50,950 nucleotides of DNA. Source: Verrucomicrobiota bacterium. GTDB taxonomy: Bacteria; Verrucomicrobiota; Verrucomicrobiia; Opitutales; Opitutaceae. The stretch covers positions 1 to 50,950 of the forward strand of contig CAUJJL010000061.1 in the NCBI GenBank assembly GCA_963205455.1. The letters run 5' to 3'. The notes under the pieces are model-generated. The model was not told the origin of the DNA and did no database searches. It worked only from the letters and a program-made list of their open reading frames with translations. Position numbers and translations under genes: made by a program. Numbering within the stretch: position 1 is the first letter of the stretch; every line of letters starts with the position of its first letter. Shown here piece after piece: positions 1 to 9,415 of the stretch.

Positions 1-1649
1 TGCGCCACGGTATAGTTGACGCGCTGGTTGTAATCCTGGCGCAGCCAGCCCGCGCTGAAAAAGAGATTCCCCGGCAGGTCCTGTTCGAACTCCACATTGA
101 AATTGGTATTCTTGGCACTTCCGAAGTTCATCGAGTTGATATTGATGTCGCGCCAGTCGTAGATCGACGAATCCGTCACCCCCGGATAACGGTAGCTGCC
201 GGCTGCAATACCATTCCCCGCGCCTGTCCACGCCGCCGATGACGTATAGGTCCGGGTATAGATGCTGGCCCAGGTGGAGTTCGCGTTGATCGCCGCGACC
301 GTCGGGACCAGTGCGGGATTTGCCGCCGGATTCGTCGCCGTTCCGAAACCAGGGAGATACCGGTACTGATAGGTCGGCTGAAACCAGTTCACCAGTTGAC
401 CATCCGCAATCTGCATGATGCTGCGCCCTTGATTCACCTCTCCAATGCCAGGCACGAAAAGGATGTTGGTCGAAGGTGTACCGGCCACCCAATTGGCGGG
501 AATGCCCCAGCGGGCATTGCCGAAGATGTTGACCCCATTGTATTGGGTTTTTGCCGTATTCCACTTGGACGCATCAAACCCAGGACGCGATTCGATGAAT
601 GTTCGGAGCTCATTCGCGAGGGGCGACGCGGCATCATTCACCATCATACTCAGTTCCTGACGGGTGTTGAGGCTGTAAACCTTCATCGTCGTCGGGTCGT
701 AGTAGGGACGACCGGCGAGATTCCACTGGGTGACATAGTCACGTGGAGTCAGTGTATTCGGACGACGATTGTCGTTGTCGTACTTCTCCACGTTGACCTT
801 CAGCGTGGTCTTGCTGAAGGGCTTGAACGTGAGTGCGCCGTAATAACGCTTGGTCTTGTCGTAGGCGGGTTCACGATCGAATTTCCGGTCGTCGAAGACA
901 GCAGCGCCGTAGATCGCAAGCTTGTCGGAAACCAGGCCCTCGTTGAAATTGAGCGCCGTGCGGAATGAGCCGTACTGATCGGTCCGCAGCGACACCTGGG
1001 CCGTGCGTTTGCCCATCCGGGCCTGAGCCGTGCTTTGATTGACGATGCCCGCCGGGCTGCCGAGGCCGAAGAGCATGGAATTGGGTCCACGGCTGATCTC
1101 GACGGTCTGCGTATTGTAGGAGTCAAAGGGCACCGCGCCGATGGCAGGATAGTAGTTGAGCGCAGCGCTGGGCGCTCCCAGCCCGCGCACTCGATTGGCG
1201 CCGGCATTGGTGTAGGGCGTGATATTGTTGCCCTGGGTGCCGCCCGCGTTGACGTCGAGCACGCCATCGTTGCGCATGCTCTGCGTCCCCGGCGTGTAGG
1301 TCAGGGAGCCTTCGGTGTTAACCTCGTAGCGAAAGATGTCATTGATGTCCGTCGACGCCGTATCCTCGAACTGCTGCTTGGTCACGACCGACACCGAAGA
1401 GCCGAGGTCGGCGAGGTTCGTGTTCATGCGACTTCCCGCCAGGGTATTCGCCGCAAAATACCCGGAATCCTTCTCGGTGGAAACCGTGAAGGGCGAAAGT
1501 TTGACCACCTGGTCGGAATCCTGGTCAGTAGGCTTCCCCTTCGCGGGATCCTCCACCTGCTGGGCCGACAGTACGACCGCGGATGCCAGAGCCAGGATCA
1601 AAACAGCCGGGCGGCCGCGATGGGTGATAAATGAAAGGTAGGGGGTCAT
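1..1649 (-). CDS. TonB-dependent outer-membrane receptor, Opitutaceae type (N-terminal part)
   Basis: The frame is open from an ATG at 1649 to the window edge, giving 549 residues of a protein whose family is usually around 900-1000, so the C-terminal barrel is missing. It starts with a signal peptide ending near VVLSAQQ. Next comes the conserved segment VVKLSPFTVSTEKDSGY, whose first part is the probable TonB box, and then a plug domain with NTLAGSRMNTNLADLGSSV and VEISRGPNSMLFGLGSPAG. Aromatic-rich strand repeats of the early beta-barrel follow. The role is energised uptake of an unknown ligand across the outer membrane. In this family such receptors are often many per genome and linked to glycan use, but nothing here names the substrate. 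No strong Shine-Dalgarno sequence precedes the ATG. Confidence 0.9.
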   Translation of the reverse strand, partial: MTPYLSFITHRGRPAVLILALASAVVLSAQQVEDPAKGKPTDQDSDQVVKLSPFTVSTEKDSGYFAANTLAGSRMNTNLADLGSSVSVVTKQQFEDTASTDINDIFRYEVNTEGSLTYTPGTQSMRNDGVLDVNAGGTQGNNITPYTNAGANRVRGLGAPSAALNYYPAIGAVPFDSYNTQTVEISRGPNSMLFGLGSPAGIVNQSTAQARMGKRTAQVSLRTDQYGSFRTALNFNEGLVSDKLAIYGAAVFDDRKFDREPAYDKTKRYYGALTFKPFSKTTLKVNVEKYDNDNRRPNTLTPRDYVTQWNLAGRPYYDPTTMKVYSLNTRQELSMMVNDAASPLANELRTFIESRPGFDASKWNTAKTQYNGVNIFGNARWGIPANWVAGTPSTNILFVPGIGEVNQGRSIMQIADGQLVNWFQPTYQYRYLPGFGTATNPAANPALVPTVAAINANSTWASIYTRTYTSSAAWTGAGNGIAAGSYRYPGVTDSSIYDWRDININSMNFGSAKNTNFNVEFEQDLPGNLFFSAGWLRQDYNQRVNYTVA

Positions 1650-1899
1650 GAGTCGATAGGGTCGGAGTTGATGAAAGATTGGGAGAAAGACCATGGCGGG
1701 CGCCACGTCTGGCGATTGCAGCTTTCCTGGACAACGGGGCAGGCAGGGGTGCAATTGGTAGGGAGATCGTAACAATCGCCAGCCAAACCCTATCGAAGCA
1801 GGGGCTCAATCGGCCGAACTTTCAGACAGTCCGATTTTGTTCGCATCCCCGGCAGTCCAGAGGCAACCCGAATGCCGGGAGGTTACCTAAGGCGGACTT
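1650..1899. other. Intergenic region between divergent genes
   Basis: These 250 bases separate the receptor gene (minus) from the CNNM-like gene (plus) and must carry both promoters. I see no convincing -35/-10 pair, hairpin or repeat. GGGAGG at 1878-1883 and AAGGCGG at 1889-1895 lie before the TTG start at 1900. Confidence 0.4.
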
Positions 1900-3042
1900 T
1901 TGAATCGCATCCGCCGTAACGCGCATAAGCTTGGTGCCATGGCCAGCCTCCTTGTCGCAATCATTCTGACGGTGAGCGTCTCCTTCCTCTGCTCGCTGGC
2001 GGAGGCCATGATGCTGAGCACGACGGGCGCTGACATCGCGGCGCTCAAGAAACATCGACCCGCGCGGGGACTGTGTCTTGAGCGGCTGAAACACAACATC
2101 GAAGGAACGATGTCCACGATTCTGACCCTCAATACCCTGGCAAACACCCTGGGATCGGTAATCATCGGGGGACTCGCCACACGCATCTATGGCGATGCCG
2201 CGCTGGGGGCGATTTCAGTCATTCTCACGATTTCCGTGCTCATCTTTGCGGAATTTCTCCCAAAGAGCATCGGCGTAAACTACCGGCGCAGCCTCCAGCC
2301 GGTGCTGGTTTATCCTCTCCACACCGCAAACCGGATCATGAAACCGGTCAGCTTCCTGAGTTCGCGGCTCATTCGCGTTTTCATACATCCTCCCCGAATG
2401 AAGGATGATCCCGACGAGGAGATCATTCTCCTGGCCGAACGTGGCGCTCAACAGGGCGTCCTGACCCGCAACGAATCCAACATCATCACGAATACGCTCG
2501 GCCTGAGCGACGTCCGCATCACGGATATCATGACCCCGAGGACAGTCGTGACCGCTCTTCAGAATTCAGCGACGGTGGGTGCTGTGTTTGCCGCCCATCC
2601 CAACATCCCCTTTGGTCGAATGCCCGTGTACGGGCGCAACCTTGACGATATCGTGGGCGTCGTACGACGTCGCGACCTGCTCAAGGCCAAGGCCGAGGAC
2701 AAGGACCAGATGACGGTTCAGCATCTCATGCAGGAGGCTCACTTCATCCCCGAAACCGTTTCCATTGATAACGCCCTCCAGGTCTTCCTCAAGAAGCACC
2801 AACAATTCCTGGTCGTAGTCGATGAATTTGGCGCCACGGCGGGCGTGCTCACCATCGAGGATGTGATGGAACACATCCTTGGTCGCGAGATATTCGAAAA
2901 TGACGACGTCGCGGTGGACATGAGGGAACTTGCCCGTTCAAAGAACCAGCGACAAGCACGTGCCCCCATGCGACGCGCCGTGCCGCCCGCCAAGCCACCC
3001 GTTGCGCCACAGTCACCCAAGGATCACCCTCAAGACCAATGA
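1900..3042 (+). CDS. CNNM/CorC-HlyC family membrane protein with CBS pair
   Basis: A 380-residue protein. An N-terminal DUF21 (CNNM) domain with about four hydrophobic segments (roughly residues 13-150) is followed by a tandem CBS pair (about 195-320, including VVVDEFGATAGVLTIEDVMEHILG). The family is linked to magnesium/cobalt export or homeostasis in the inner membrane. The usual C-terminal CorC_HlyC domain is absent: after the second CBS there is only a basic, proline-rich tail. I took the TTG at 1900 because AAGGCGG lies just upstream. The ATG at 1939, immediately before the first membrane segment, is an equally credible start. The stop overlaps the lgt start as ATGA, so the two are probably translationally coupled. 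Confidence 0.85.
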   Translation: MNRIRRNAHKLGAMASLLVAIILTVSVSFLCSLAEAMMLSTTGADIAALKKHRPARGLCLERLKHNIEGTMSTILTLNTLANTLGSVIIGGLATRIYGDAALGAISVILTISVLIFAEFLPKSIGVNYRRSLQPVLVYPLHTANRIMKPVSFLSSRLIRVFIHPPRMKDDPDEEIILLAERGAQQGVLTRNESNIITNTLGLSDVRITDIMTPRTVVTALQNSATVGAVFAAHPNIPFGRMPVYGRNLDDIVGVVRRRDLLKAKAEDKDQMTVQHLMQEAHFIPETVSIDNALQVFLKKHQQFLVVVDEFGATAGVLTIEDVMEHILGREIFENDDVAVDMRELARSKNQRQARAPMRRAVPPAKPPVAPQSPKDHPQDQ

Positions 3043-3866
3043 CTCCCATCGCCGCCTGGGTCCATACCTGGGACCCTTTTCTGGTAAAATTCTCCGACAA
3101 CTTCGGCATTCGCTACTACGGGCTCGCCTACGTCATGGGATTCGTCGGCGCCGCCTGGCTGATGATTCGGTATGCGCGAAAAGGGCGCACCCGCATGACG
3201 GAGGCCCAGGTCAGCGACCTGATGGTGGGCATGGTGCTCGGAGTTGTGATCGGGGGACGCCTGGGCTATTTTCTCCTCTACCACATTGACGAACTCGCCG
3301 CGAATCCCCTCGTCCTCTTCAAGGTATGGGGCGGTGGCATGGCCTTTCACGGTGGCCTCGCCGGAGTCGCCATCGCGATCGGATGGACCGCCTGGCGGCA
3401 AAAGATCTCCTTTGCCCATATCGCCGACGTCGTCAGCTCTGTCGCAAGCCTTGGCCTGCTCTTTGGTCGCATTGCCAACTTCATCAACGGCGAACTCTGG
3501 GGGCGGATCAGTTCGGTTCCTTGGGCTGTCATTTTCCCGGCGAGTGATCCCAACGCCCTGGATGTAACAAGAATTCCGCCGAGGCACCCGTCACAGCTCT
3601 ACGAAGCCTTCCTTGAAGGCCTGCTGCTGTTTGCGTTTGCCCAATGGCGTTTCTGGAAAACCGAGGTGGTTGCAAAGGCGCCCGGAAGACTCTGTGGAGA
3701 GTATCTGACTGCCTACGGAGTAGCCCGAATCGTGTGTGAACTGTTTCGCGAGCCCGATGCGACGCTCATCCTGGGGCTCAGCCGGGGCACATTCTATTCG
3801 CTTTTCCTGATCGCGACCGGAATCGTTTTTATCCTCCGCAGCAGGGTCCGCGTTCAGTCAAAGTAG
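3039..3866 (+). CDS. lgt: Prolipoprotein diacylglyceryl transferase
   Basis: A 275-residue polytopic inner-membrane enzyme that moves diacylglycerol from phosphatidylglycerol to the lipobox cysteine of prolipoproteins. The Lgt signature GRIANFINGELWGR lies at residues 143-156, with Arg144 at the position of the essential arginine. GGGMAFHGGL around His104 matches the conserved His-containing loop. At least six hydrophobic segments are visible. The length is normal for the family. The ATG overlaps the TGA of the CNNM gene (ATGA), so it is the second gene of a two-gene unit. Lipoprotein substrates are present in the window, for example the M48 peptidase at 25054-25851. Confidence 0.97.
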   Translation: MTPIAAWVHTWDPFLVKFSDNFGIRYYGLAYVMGFVGAAWLMIRYARKGRTRMTEAQVSDLMVGMVLGVVIGGRLGYFLLYHIDELAANPLVLFKVWGGGMAFHGGLAGVAIAIGWTAWRQKISFAHIADVVSSVASLGLLFGRIANFINGELWGRISSVPWAVIFPASDPNALDVTRIPPRHPSQLYEAFLEGLLLFAFAQWRFWKTEVVAKAPGRLCGEYLTAYGVARIVCELFREPDATLILGLSRGTFYSLFLIATGIVFILRSRVRVQSK

Positions 3867-3877
3867 CGGGATTCCGT

Positions 3878-5689
3878 CTAGGGCTTGACGGCCACTGATC
3901 GTCGCAGCGACTGGCTCAACTCATTCATTTCCTTCTCCAACAGCGATCCGGGTGCGGGCGACATCGCGCCTTTCGCATAGGCGACTGCCCGCACGGCCTC
4001 CCCGGTGTTTCCCTTCCCGGCAAGCTGCGTCGAAAATGGCCGGACGACCTGGTCAAAAAAGGAGATTCCCTCGCCCCGCGCATGGAGATCGACGATCTCA
4101 CGGAAAACGCGCATCTGCTCGGCTATCGGTTGAGAGTCCACTGCCCTGCTCAGTTCCGCCATGGCCTGACTGAAAGCCAGGTCCGCCCGCCTGCCCTGAA
4201 ACTTTCGCGCCGTCATCCGATCCTGAAAGTCCGCCGCACTCGTCTCACCCCGTGCCCGCAGGCGGCCGGACAGGATCGAGGAAAAATGCTGACTGAGTTC
4301 GGGATACCGCTGGAACGCCAGCGACGCCTCTCGAAGCGCAGCCTCGATCGTCGCAGAGTCGGCTTGCACCGCCTCGGCCGCCGCAAAGTAGATTTGCCAA
4401 CCCTTCAGGACGTGAGACTCAAAATTGACGGACCTCCGGGCAGCACGCATGGCGGCGCTTGAATTGCCGCGTTCCATGAAGACTTCGGCAAACTCCGCCT
4501 CGATGCGTGCCTGCCGAAAACGCGAGGATACCCGAAAGCCATCCGAAAGGAACTGCAATTCGTGATCACTGAGGTCCGCCCACGTCTGGGGATCGTGGGC
4601 CAGTCCGGTCACGAGTTTCTGCCCGGCGGGCCTGCCGGCATCCAGTTGCCACCGGCGGTGGCCATCGAGGTAGCCAAACCAGGCATGACGTCCGTCCAAT
4701 CCCGCACCGCGAAAGATCATCGTCGGCACTCCCCTCGCCTTCGCGCACTGCGTGGCAAAATAAGCCTGGTCGACACAGATGCCACCCGCCATGAGGATGC
4801 CGGGCAGCGTGTAGGCGGGCTCGCGCCACACGAATGCACCAGAATCCGCACGGTCATGCCTGTAGTTGACCATTGAATACGTTCCAGCGAGCTGTGCGAT
4901 CGGTGCGTGCACGTTTGCCTGAGCCCAGGCCAGTTCGTCAAAGGGCGCGGCCAGATCGACCAGGAATTTGAGTTCTCCCGCATTCAGGGACGCAATGCGA
5001 TGAAGCGATTTTCCCTGGCGATCCAGCTTCACAAAAAAATCGAAGGCCGCCAGGGGGGACGGCAGCCGACGCTTCAACACTTCCTGGCCAACCTGGGCAT
5101 GCGGCCAGCCGGGAGGCGGAGGCACATCGTACACCAGCGCAATCGCCAGCGCGAGTTGGCAATACCTTTCGAAAGTGACCGAATCCGCCTGATGCAGGCG
5201 ATCCAGGATCGAGAAGACCCGGGACACCTGATCACAGGGCGACAACTGCTCAAAAAACGATTCCAGGAACGGACGGTGCAGCAGCACCCATGAAACGAAT
5301 TCCGTTCGCAGGCCATCACCGAGTGCCCGATCCCTGGGTTCATAGGCTGCCTCCATGTTGGCGTGACCCGCCCGACTACGGTTGATCGCATCGACCCATC
5401 GGGGAATAAACGTCGCCTCCCGCTCACCCATCAATGCTGCCCATCGCCCCGCCAGCAGCCAGCCGTACAATCCGCCTGCCCGCTCCGGCTTGCGAACGTA
5501 GGCAGCCAGCACCTGGGGAAGAATCGAGCCTGATACCGCAGCCCAGGATTCGGAGGTTCCGCTCTGGACAATCGCCGCGACCTCGCGCGGCCCCGGATCC
5601 TTCTCCAGCCAGGTTTCAGGGATCTCCCAGGCGTGCAGTGCTGCGACTGTTGCCGTCGAAATAAGAAGCGAAATCACCGAACGGAGCAT
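3878..5689 (-). CDS. Secreted transglutaminase-like protein of unknown role
   Basis: A 603-residue protein with a signal peptide (MLRSVISLLISTATVAALHA, cut near residue 20). The middle carries a transglutaminase/protease-like core: Cys305 in AGGICVDQA, His335 in DGRHAWFGYL and Asp350 in WQLDAGR, spaced as in the papain-like Cys-His-Asp triad. The long N- and C-terminal parts look helical, the latter TPR-like, without a domain I can name. The ATG at 5689 is chosen because the frame upstream only shadows clpC. The gene lies downstream of clpC but beyond a strong terminator, so it probably has its own promoter. It may act as a periplasmic peptidase or cross-linker. The triad is seen; the activity is inferred. 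Confidence 0.75.
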   Translation of the reverse strand: MLRSVISLLISTATVAALHAWEIPETWLEKDPGPREVAAIVQSGTSESWAAVSGSILPQVLAAYVRKPERAGGLYGWLLAGRWAALMGEREATFIPRWVDAINRSRAGHANMEAAYEPRDRALGDGLRTEFVSWVLLHRPFLESFFEQLSPCDQVSRVFSILDRLHQADSVTFERYCQLALAIALVYDVPPPPGWPHAQVGQEVLKRRLPSPLAAFDFFVKLDRQGKSLHRIASLNAGELKFLVDLAAPFDELAWAQANVHAPIAQLAGTYSMVNYRHDRADSGAFVWREPAYTLPGILMAGGICVDQAYFATQCAKARGVPTMIFRGAGLDGRHAWFGYLDGHRRWQLDAGRPAGQKLVTGLAHDPQTWADLSDHELQFLSDGFRVSSRFRQARIEAEFAEVFMERGNSSAAMRAARRSVNFESHVLKGWQIYFAAAEAVQADSATIEAALREASLAFQRYPELSQHFSSILSGRLRARGETSAADFQDRMTARKFQGRRADLAFSQAMAELSRAVDSQPIAEQMRVFREIVDLHARGEGISFFDQVVRPFSTQLAGKGNTGEAVRAVAYAKGAMSPAPGSLLEKEMNELSQSLRRSVAVKP

Positions 5690-5721
5690 GGGACACAGCA
5701 GAATCTGGAGAGCACCTGCAA

Positions 5722-5747
5722 AAAAGGCCGCCCAAGGGCGGCCTTTG
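5722..5747 (-). terminator. Rho-independent terminator of the mcsA-mcsB-clpC operon
   Basis: A perfect inverted repeat, aaaggccgccc (5723-5733) and gggcggccttt (5736-5746), flanks a tiny loop. Read on the minus strand, it is followed by six T residues. It lies 20-45 bases after the clpC stop codon. Confidence 0.9.
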
Positions 5748-5765
5748 AAATCGTTTGAACCAGCC

Positions 5766-8294
5766 TCAGGTCGCAACCCCCGTATCCGCGGCGGGCTGCG
5801 TGGGCTCCTTTTGTTTGAATTCGAGTTTCTCGCCATTGCGCACGACCAGAACGGTTTCGCCGTCCTTGACATCGCCACGCAGCAGCGATTCCGCGAGAGG
5901 ATCCTCAAGGTAGTGCTCGACCGCGCGGCGCAGCGGACGCGCGCCGTACTTTTCGTCGTAGCCCTTCTCAATGAGGAGCGCCTTCGCCTCATCACTGAAC
6001 TCGAGGACGATCTTCCGCTCGACCAGACGTTTGGCGAACTTCACCAGTTCGATGTCCACAATCTTGACCAGGTCACCCTTGTCCAGCGGACGAAAGAAGA
6101 TGATGTCCGAGATTCGGTTCAGGAACTCGGGCTTGAAGATGCGCTTGGCTTCCTCGAGCACCTTTTCCCTCATGCGCTCATGGTCGCTGAAGCTTCCCGA
6201 AGCGGCGCCAAAGCCCATCGTCGTTTGACGCTGCAGAAGGGCCGCGCCGACATTGGAGGTCATGATGATGATCGTGTTTCGGAAATCCACCGTGCGGCCC
6301 AGCGAATCCGTCAGACGGCCGTCCTCGAGGATCTGAAGCAGGAGCTGAAGAACGTCCGGATGGGCCTTCTCCACCTCGTCAAAAAGGATGACCGAGTAGG
6401 GACGGCGCCGGACGGCCTCAGTGAGCTGGCCACCTTCCTCGTAACCGACGTAGCCCGGAGGAGATCCGATGAGCCGCGAAACGGCGAACTTCTCCATGTA
6501 CTCGCTCATGTCGATCTGGATGAGCGCGTCCTGATTCCCGAACATCTGCGAGGCGAGCTGTTTTGCGGTCTCCGTCTTGCCGACGCCCGTAGGTCCGACA
6601 AACATGAACGAGCCGATCGGCCGGCGCGGATCCTTGAGGTCCGCGCGCGAACGCCGCAATGCCCGGGCAATCGCCACGGCGGCGGCCTCCTGGCCGACAA
6701 CCACCTTGCGAATCTCGTCTTCGAGACCAAGCAGTCTCTCGCTTTCCTTCTTTTCCATGCGCGAGAGCGGAATGCCGGTCCAGTCGGCGACGACCTGCAT
6801 CATGAGGTCCTCATCGATCGCCACGCGCTTCTCTTCGCGAGCCTTTTTCCATTCCTCGGTGATCTGCTCTTGCTTGAGGCGGAGCTGCTTCTCCTGGTCG
6901 CGGAATTTGGCTGCCTCCTCGAAATGCTGCGCCGCGATGGCCTGCTCTTTCCTGGCACAGACCTCTTCGATCTGCTTCGTCATGTCCTCGACATCAGGCG
7001 GACGCGTGAGCGCGCCAATGCGTGCGCGCGCACCGGCTTCGTCCATGACATCAATGGCCTTGTCGGGCAGGAAACGGCCCGTGATGTAGCGATCGGAAAG
7101 CTTCGTGGCTGTTTCGAGCGACTTGTCGCTGAAGATCGCCTTGTGGTGATCCTCATACTTGCCGCGGATGCCCTTGAGGATGGTGATCGTGTCCTCGACC
7201 GACGGTGGCTCGACCTTGACGGACTGGAAGCGGCGATCCAGTGCGGAATCCTTTTCGATGTACTTGCGGTATTCGTTGAGCGTCGTCGCCCCGATGCACT
7301 GCAGTTCGCCGCGCGATAGCGCCGGCTTGAAGATGTTGGAGGCATCCATGGCTCCTTCGGCCGCACCGGCACCCACGATGGTGTGCATCTCATCAATGAA
7401 GAGGATGACGTTCTTGGCGCGCCGGATCTCGTCCATCACCGCCTTGATGCGTTCCTCAAATTGGCCGCGGTACTTGGTGCCCGCCACCATCAGCGCGAGA
7501 TCCAGCGTGATGACCTTCTTGTCGAAAAGAATCTCAGGGACGATGCCGTTGGCGATCTCCTGGGCGAGCCCCTCGACGATGGCGGTCTTGCCAACGCCGG
7601 CTTCGCCGATGAGCACGGGATTGTTCTTCGTACGGCGGCAGAGGATCTGGATGACCCGGCGGATCTCGTTCTTGCGCCCGACCACGGGGTCGAGTTCGCC
7701 CTTCCGGGCGAGTTCGGTGAGATCGCGGCCGAAGGCCTTGAGTGCGGGAGTCTTGACATCCTTCTTGCCGTCCTCTCCGCCTCCCCCCCGAGGCGACGGT
7801 GCCGCCGCTTCCTCTCCGGCGGGCGGGGTGTCCGAGGAACCCGAGAACTGGGGATCCAGTTCTCGGAGGATTTCGTTGCGCGTACGCTCGATGTCGACGT
7901 CGAGCGACTTCAACACGCGCGCCGCAACCCCCTCGCCTTCACGGAGCAGACCAAGGAGGATGTGCTCGGTGCCCACATAGGAGTGGTTCAGCGCCTTGGC
8001 TTCCTTCCCGGCGAGCGCCAGCACCTTCTTGACGCGGGGCGTATAGGGAATGCTTCCCTGGGTCTTGGTTTCGGTGCCGGTTCCGACCTGCTTTTCGACC
8101 GCATTGCGCACGGTTTCAAGGTCGAGCCCCATCTTCTGGAGAACGGAAACTGCCACACCCTGGCCGAGCTTGATCAAGCCAAGCAGAATGTGCTCCGTAC
8201 CGACGTAATTGTGATGGAAGCGATCGGCCTCCTTGCGAGCCAGAGCCAGCACCTGCTGGGCACGCGGCGTGAAGTTGTTCATCGGTTCAGACAT
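5766..8294 (-). CDS. clpC: ATP-dependent Clp protease ATPase subunit ClpC
   Basis: An 842-residue Hsp100 unfoldase that feeds substrates to ClpP. In order it has two Clp-N repeats (about 5-75 and 80-150), an acidic/glycine linker, AAA domain 1 with Walker A GEAGVGKT (about 230-237), a UVR-containing M domain ([18 protein letters not shown]), AAA domain 2 with Walker [10 protein letters not shown], and the Clp D2-small domain. [11 protein letters not shown] lies where the ClpP-docking [LIV]GF loop is found in ClpC, so partnership with ClpP is likely. The UVR M domain identifies ClpC rather than ClpA or ClpB; in Bacillus, activation needs adaptors such as McsB or MecA. It is last in mcsA-mcsB-clpC, 28 bases after mcsB, and followed by a terminator. 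Confidence 0.97.
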   Translation of the reverse strand: MSEPMNNFTPRAQQVLALARKEADRFHHNYVGTEHILLGLIKLGQGVAVSVLQKMGLDLETVRNAVEKQVGTGTETKTQGSIPYTPRVKKVLALAGKEAKALNHSYVGTEHILLGLLREGEGVAARVLKSLDVDIERTRNEILRELDPQFSGSSDTPPAGEEAAAPSPRGGGGEDGKKDVKTPALKAFGRDLTELARKGELDPVVGRKNEIRRVIQILCRRTKNNPVLIGEAGVGKTAIVEGLAQEIANGIVPEILFDKKVITLDLALMVAGTKYRGQFEERIKAVMDEIRRAKNVILFIDEMHTIVGAGAAEGAMDASNIFKPALSRGELQCIGATTLNEYRKYIEKDSALDRRFQSVKVEPPSVEDTITILKGIRGKYEDHHKAIFSDKSLETATKLSDRYITGRFLPDKAIDVMDEAGARARIGALTRPPDVEDMTKQIEEVCARKEQAIAAQHFEEAAKFRDQEKQLRLKQEQITEEWKKAREEKRVAIDEDLMMQVVADWTGIPLSRMEKKESERLLGLEDEIRKVVVGQEAAAVAIARALRRSRADLKDPRRPIGSFMFVGPTGVGKTETAKQLASQMFGNQDALIQIDMSEYMEKFAVSRLIGSPPGYVGYEEGGQLTEAVRRRPYSVILFDEVEKAHPDVLQLLLQILEDGRLTDSLGRTVDFRNTIIIMTSNVGAALLQRQTTMGFGAASGSFSDHERMREKVLEEAKRIFKPEFLNRISDIIFFRPLDKGDLVKIVDIELVKFAKRLVERKIVLEFSDEAKALLIEKGYDEKYGARPLRRAVEHYLEDPLAESLLRGDVKDGETVLVVRNGEKLEFKQKEPTQPAADTGVAT

Positions 8295-8322
8295 GGCGTT
8301 TAAAGTCTATTCGTGGCTGACA

Positions 8323-9411
8323 TCAGTTCTTGCCGTTCGGCGCGAAGCTTGGGGCTGGAAATTTTGCGAACTCCTCGCGGAGCCGCGTGGCGCGGGAGCA
8401 GTCACGCTCGCCCGCCTCAAGCCCATGCTTGATGGCGTGCTGGATGTGACCAGGTTGCGCCTCAATGAAGAGCCGATCGATCACCGCACGAGTCTCCTCG
8501 GGAAAGACCTGAAGGTCGACGCCGAGGCGCAGCAGGGAGAGCAGATTCATGGCCTCCGCCGAATTGACGACATGCGCGTTCTGCAGGATGCCATAGGCGC
8601 GCCCAATCTTGTCGTACAGTTTGCCGGCATCCGCTTCGATGAGCTTCTGGCGACCGTTGAGTTCGTGCTCGATGATCGACTGCAGCACGCTTTGCAGGCG
8701 CTTGATGATGTCCTCCTCGGCCTCCCCAAGTGTCGTCTGATTGGAGATCTGAAAGATGCTGCCCGAGGCGTCGGAACCCTCGCCGAACAGTCCGCGAACA
8801 ACCATGCCAAGCTGATTGACCGCGCGGACGACCTTTTCCATCTGGCCGGATATCACCAACGCGGGCAGATGCATCATCGCGGAGGCACGCATGCCGGTGC
8901 CAAGATTGGTCGGGCAGGCCGTGAGGTAGCCCCACTGCGGGGAAAAGGCGTAATCGAGCTTTTCCTCCAGGGCGCTGTCGAGATCGTTGATGGCCGTCCA
9001 CGCCTTCTTCAGTTGAAAACCCGAGCGGAGCACCTGAATGCGCAGGTGATCCTCTTCATTGATCATCACGGAAATCGTCTGGTCCTTGTTGATGACCACA
9101 CCCGAGCCAGCCTTCGAGCCGCTGAGTTCGCGGGAAATGAGATGGCGCTCCACGAGCACCTGCTTTTGCAGGTCGTCCATGTCGACGACACCAACGCTGA
9201 GGCTCCGCTTCATCTGAGTAACGCCCGTAACGGCACCGCGGCAGGCGGCCAAGACCTCCTCACGTTGGTCGGCGTCGGCCCAGCCCGGAAACGCGCGGCC
9301 CGCGAGGTTGCGCGCAAGGCGTATCCGCGTCATCAATACGATCGCGCACTTGCTGCCGCTCACGGAATTCGTGAGTTCAGAAGGTGTGTCGATCAGCGAT
9401 TCGACCGTCAT
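8323..9411 (-). CDS. mcsB: Protein arginine kinase McsB
   Basis: A 362-residue ATP:guanido phosphotransferase-type kinase that phosphorylates arginines and so marks proteins for ClpCP. The ATP-binding segment MTRIRLARNLAG lies near the N-terminus and the catalytic loop LTACPTNLGTG in the middle. The C-terminal RDxxRA motif (RDCSRA, 336-341), known from Bacillus/Geobacillus McsB as the phospho-arginine-binding allosteric site, is intact. The ATG at 9411 is preferred over upstream alternatives because it lies 4 bases after the mcsA stop and gives the normal family length. It sits between mcsA and clpC. No CtsR repressor gene and no YwlE-type phosphatase gene are in the window. Confidence 0.95.
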   Translation of the reverse strand: MTVESLIDTPSELTNSVSGSKCAIVLMTRIRLARNLAGRAFPGWADADQREEVLAACRGAVTGVTQMKRSLSVGVVDMDDLQKQVLVERHLISRELSGSKAGSGVVINKDQTISVMINEEDHLRIQVLRSGFQLKKAWTAINDLDSALEEKLDYAFSPQWGYLTACPTNLGTGMRASAMMHLPALVISGQMEKVVRAVNQLGMVVRGLFGEGSDASGSIFQISNQTTLGEAEEDIIKRLQSVLQSIIEHELNGRQKLIEADAGKLYDKIGRAYGILQNAHVVNSAEAMNLLSLLRLGVDLQVFPEETRAVIDRLFIEAQPGHIQHAIKHGLEAGERDCSRATRLREEFAKFPAPSFAPNGKN

Positions 9412-9415
9412 GGCA

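Noticed and set aside
5690..5995. N-terminal extension of the transglutaminase-like gene to an ATG at 5995
   Set aside because: It runs across the clpC end and its terminator and is Arg/Ser-rich; the signal peptide starts at 5689.
5688..7319. A 543-codon open frame on the plus strand
   Set aside because: It lies antisense to clpC, has no domain and follows the codon-position pattern expected of a shadow in GC-rich DNA.
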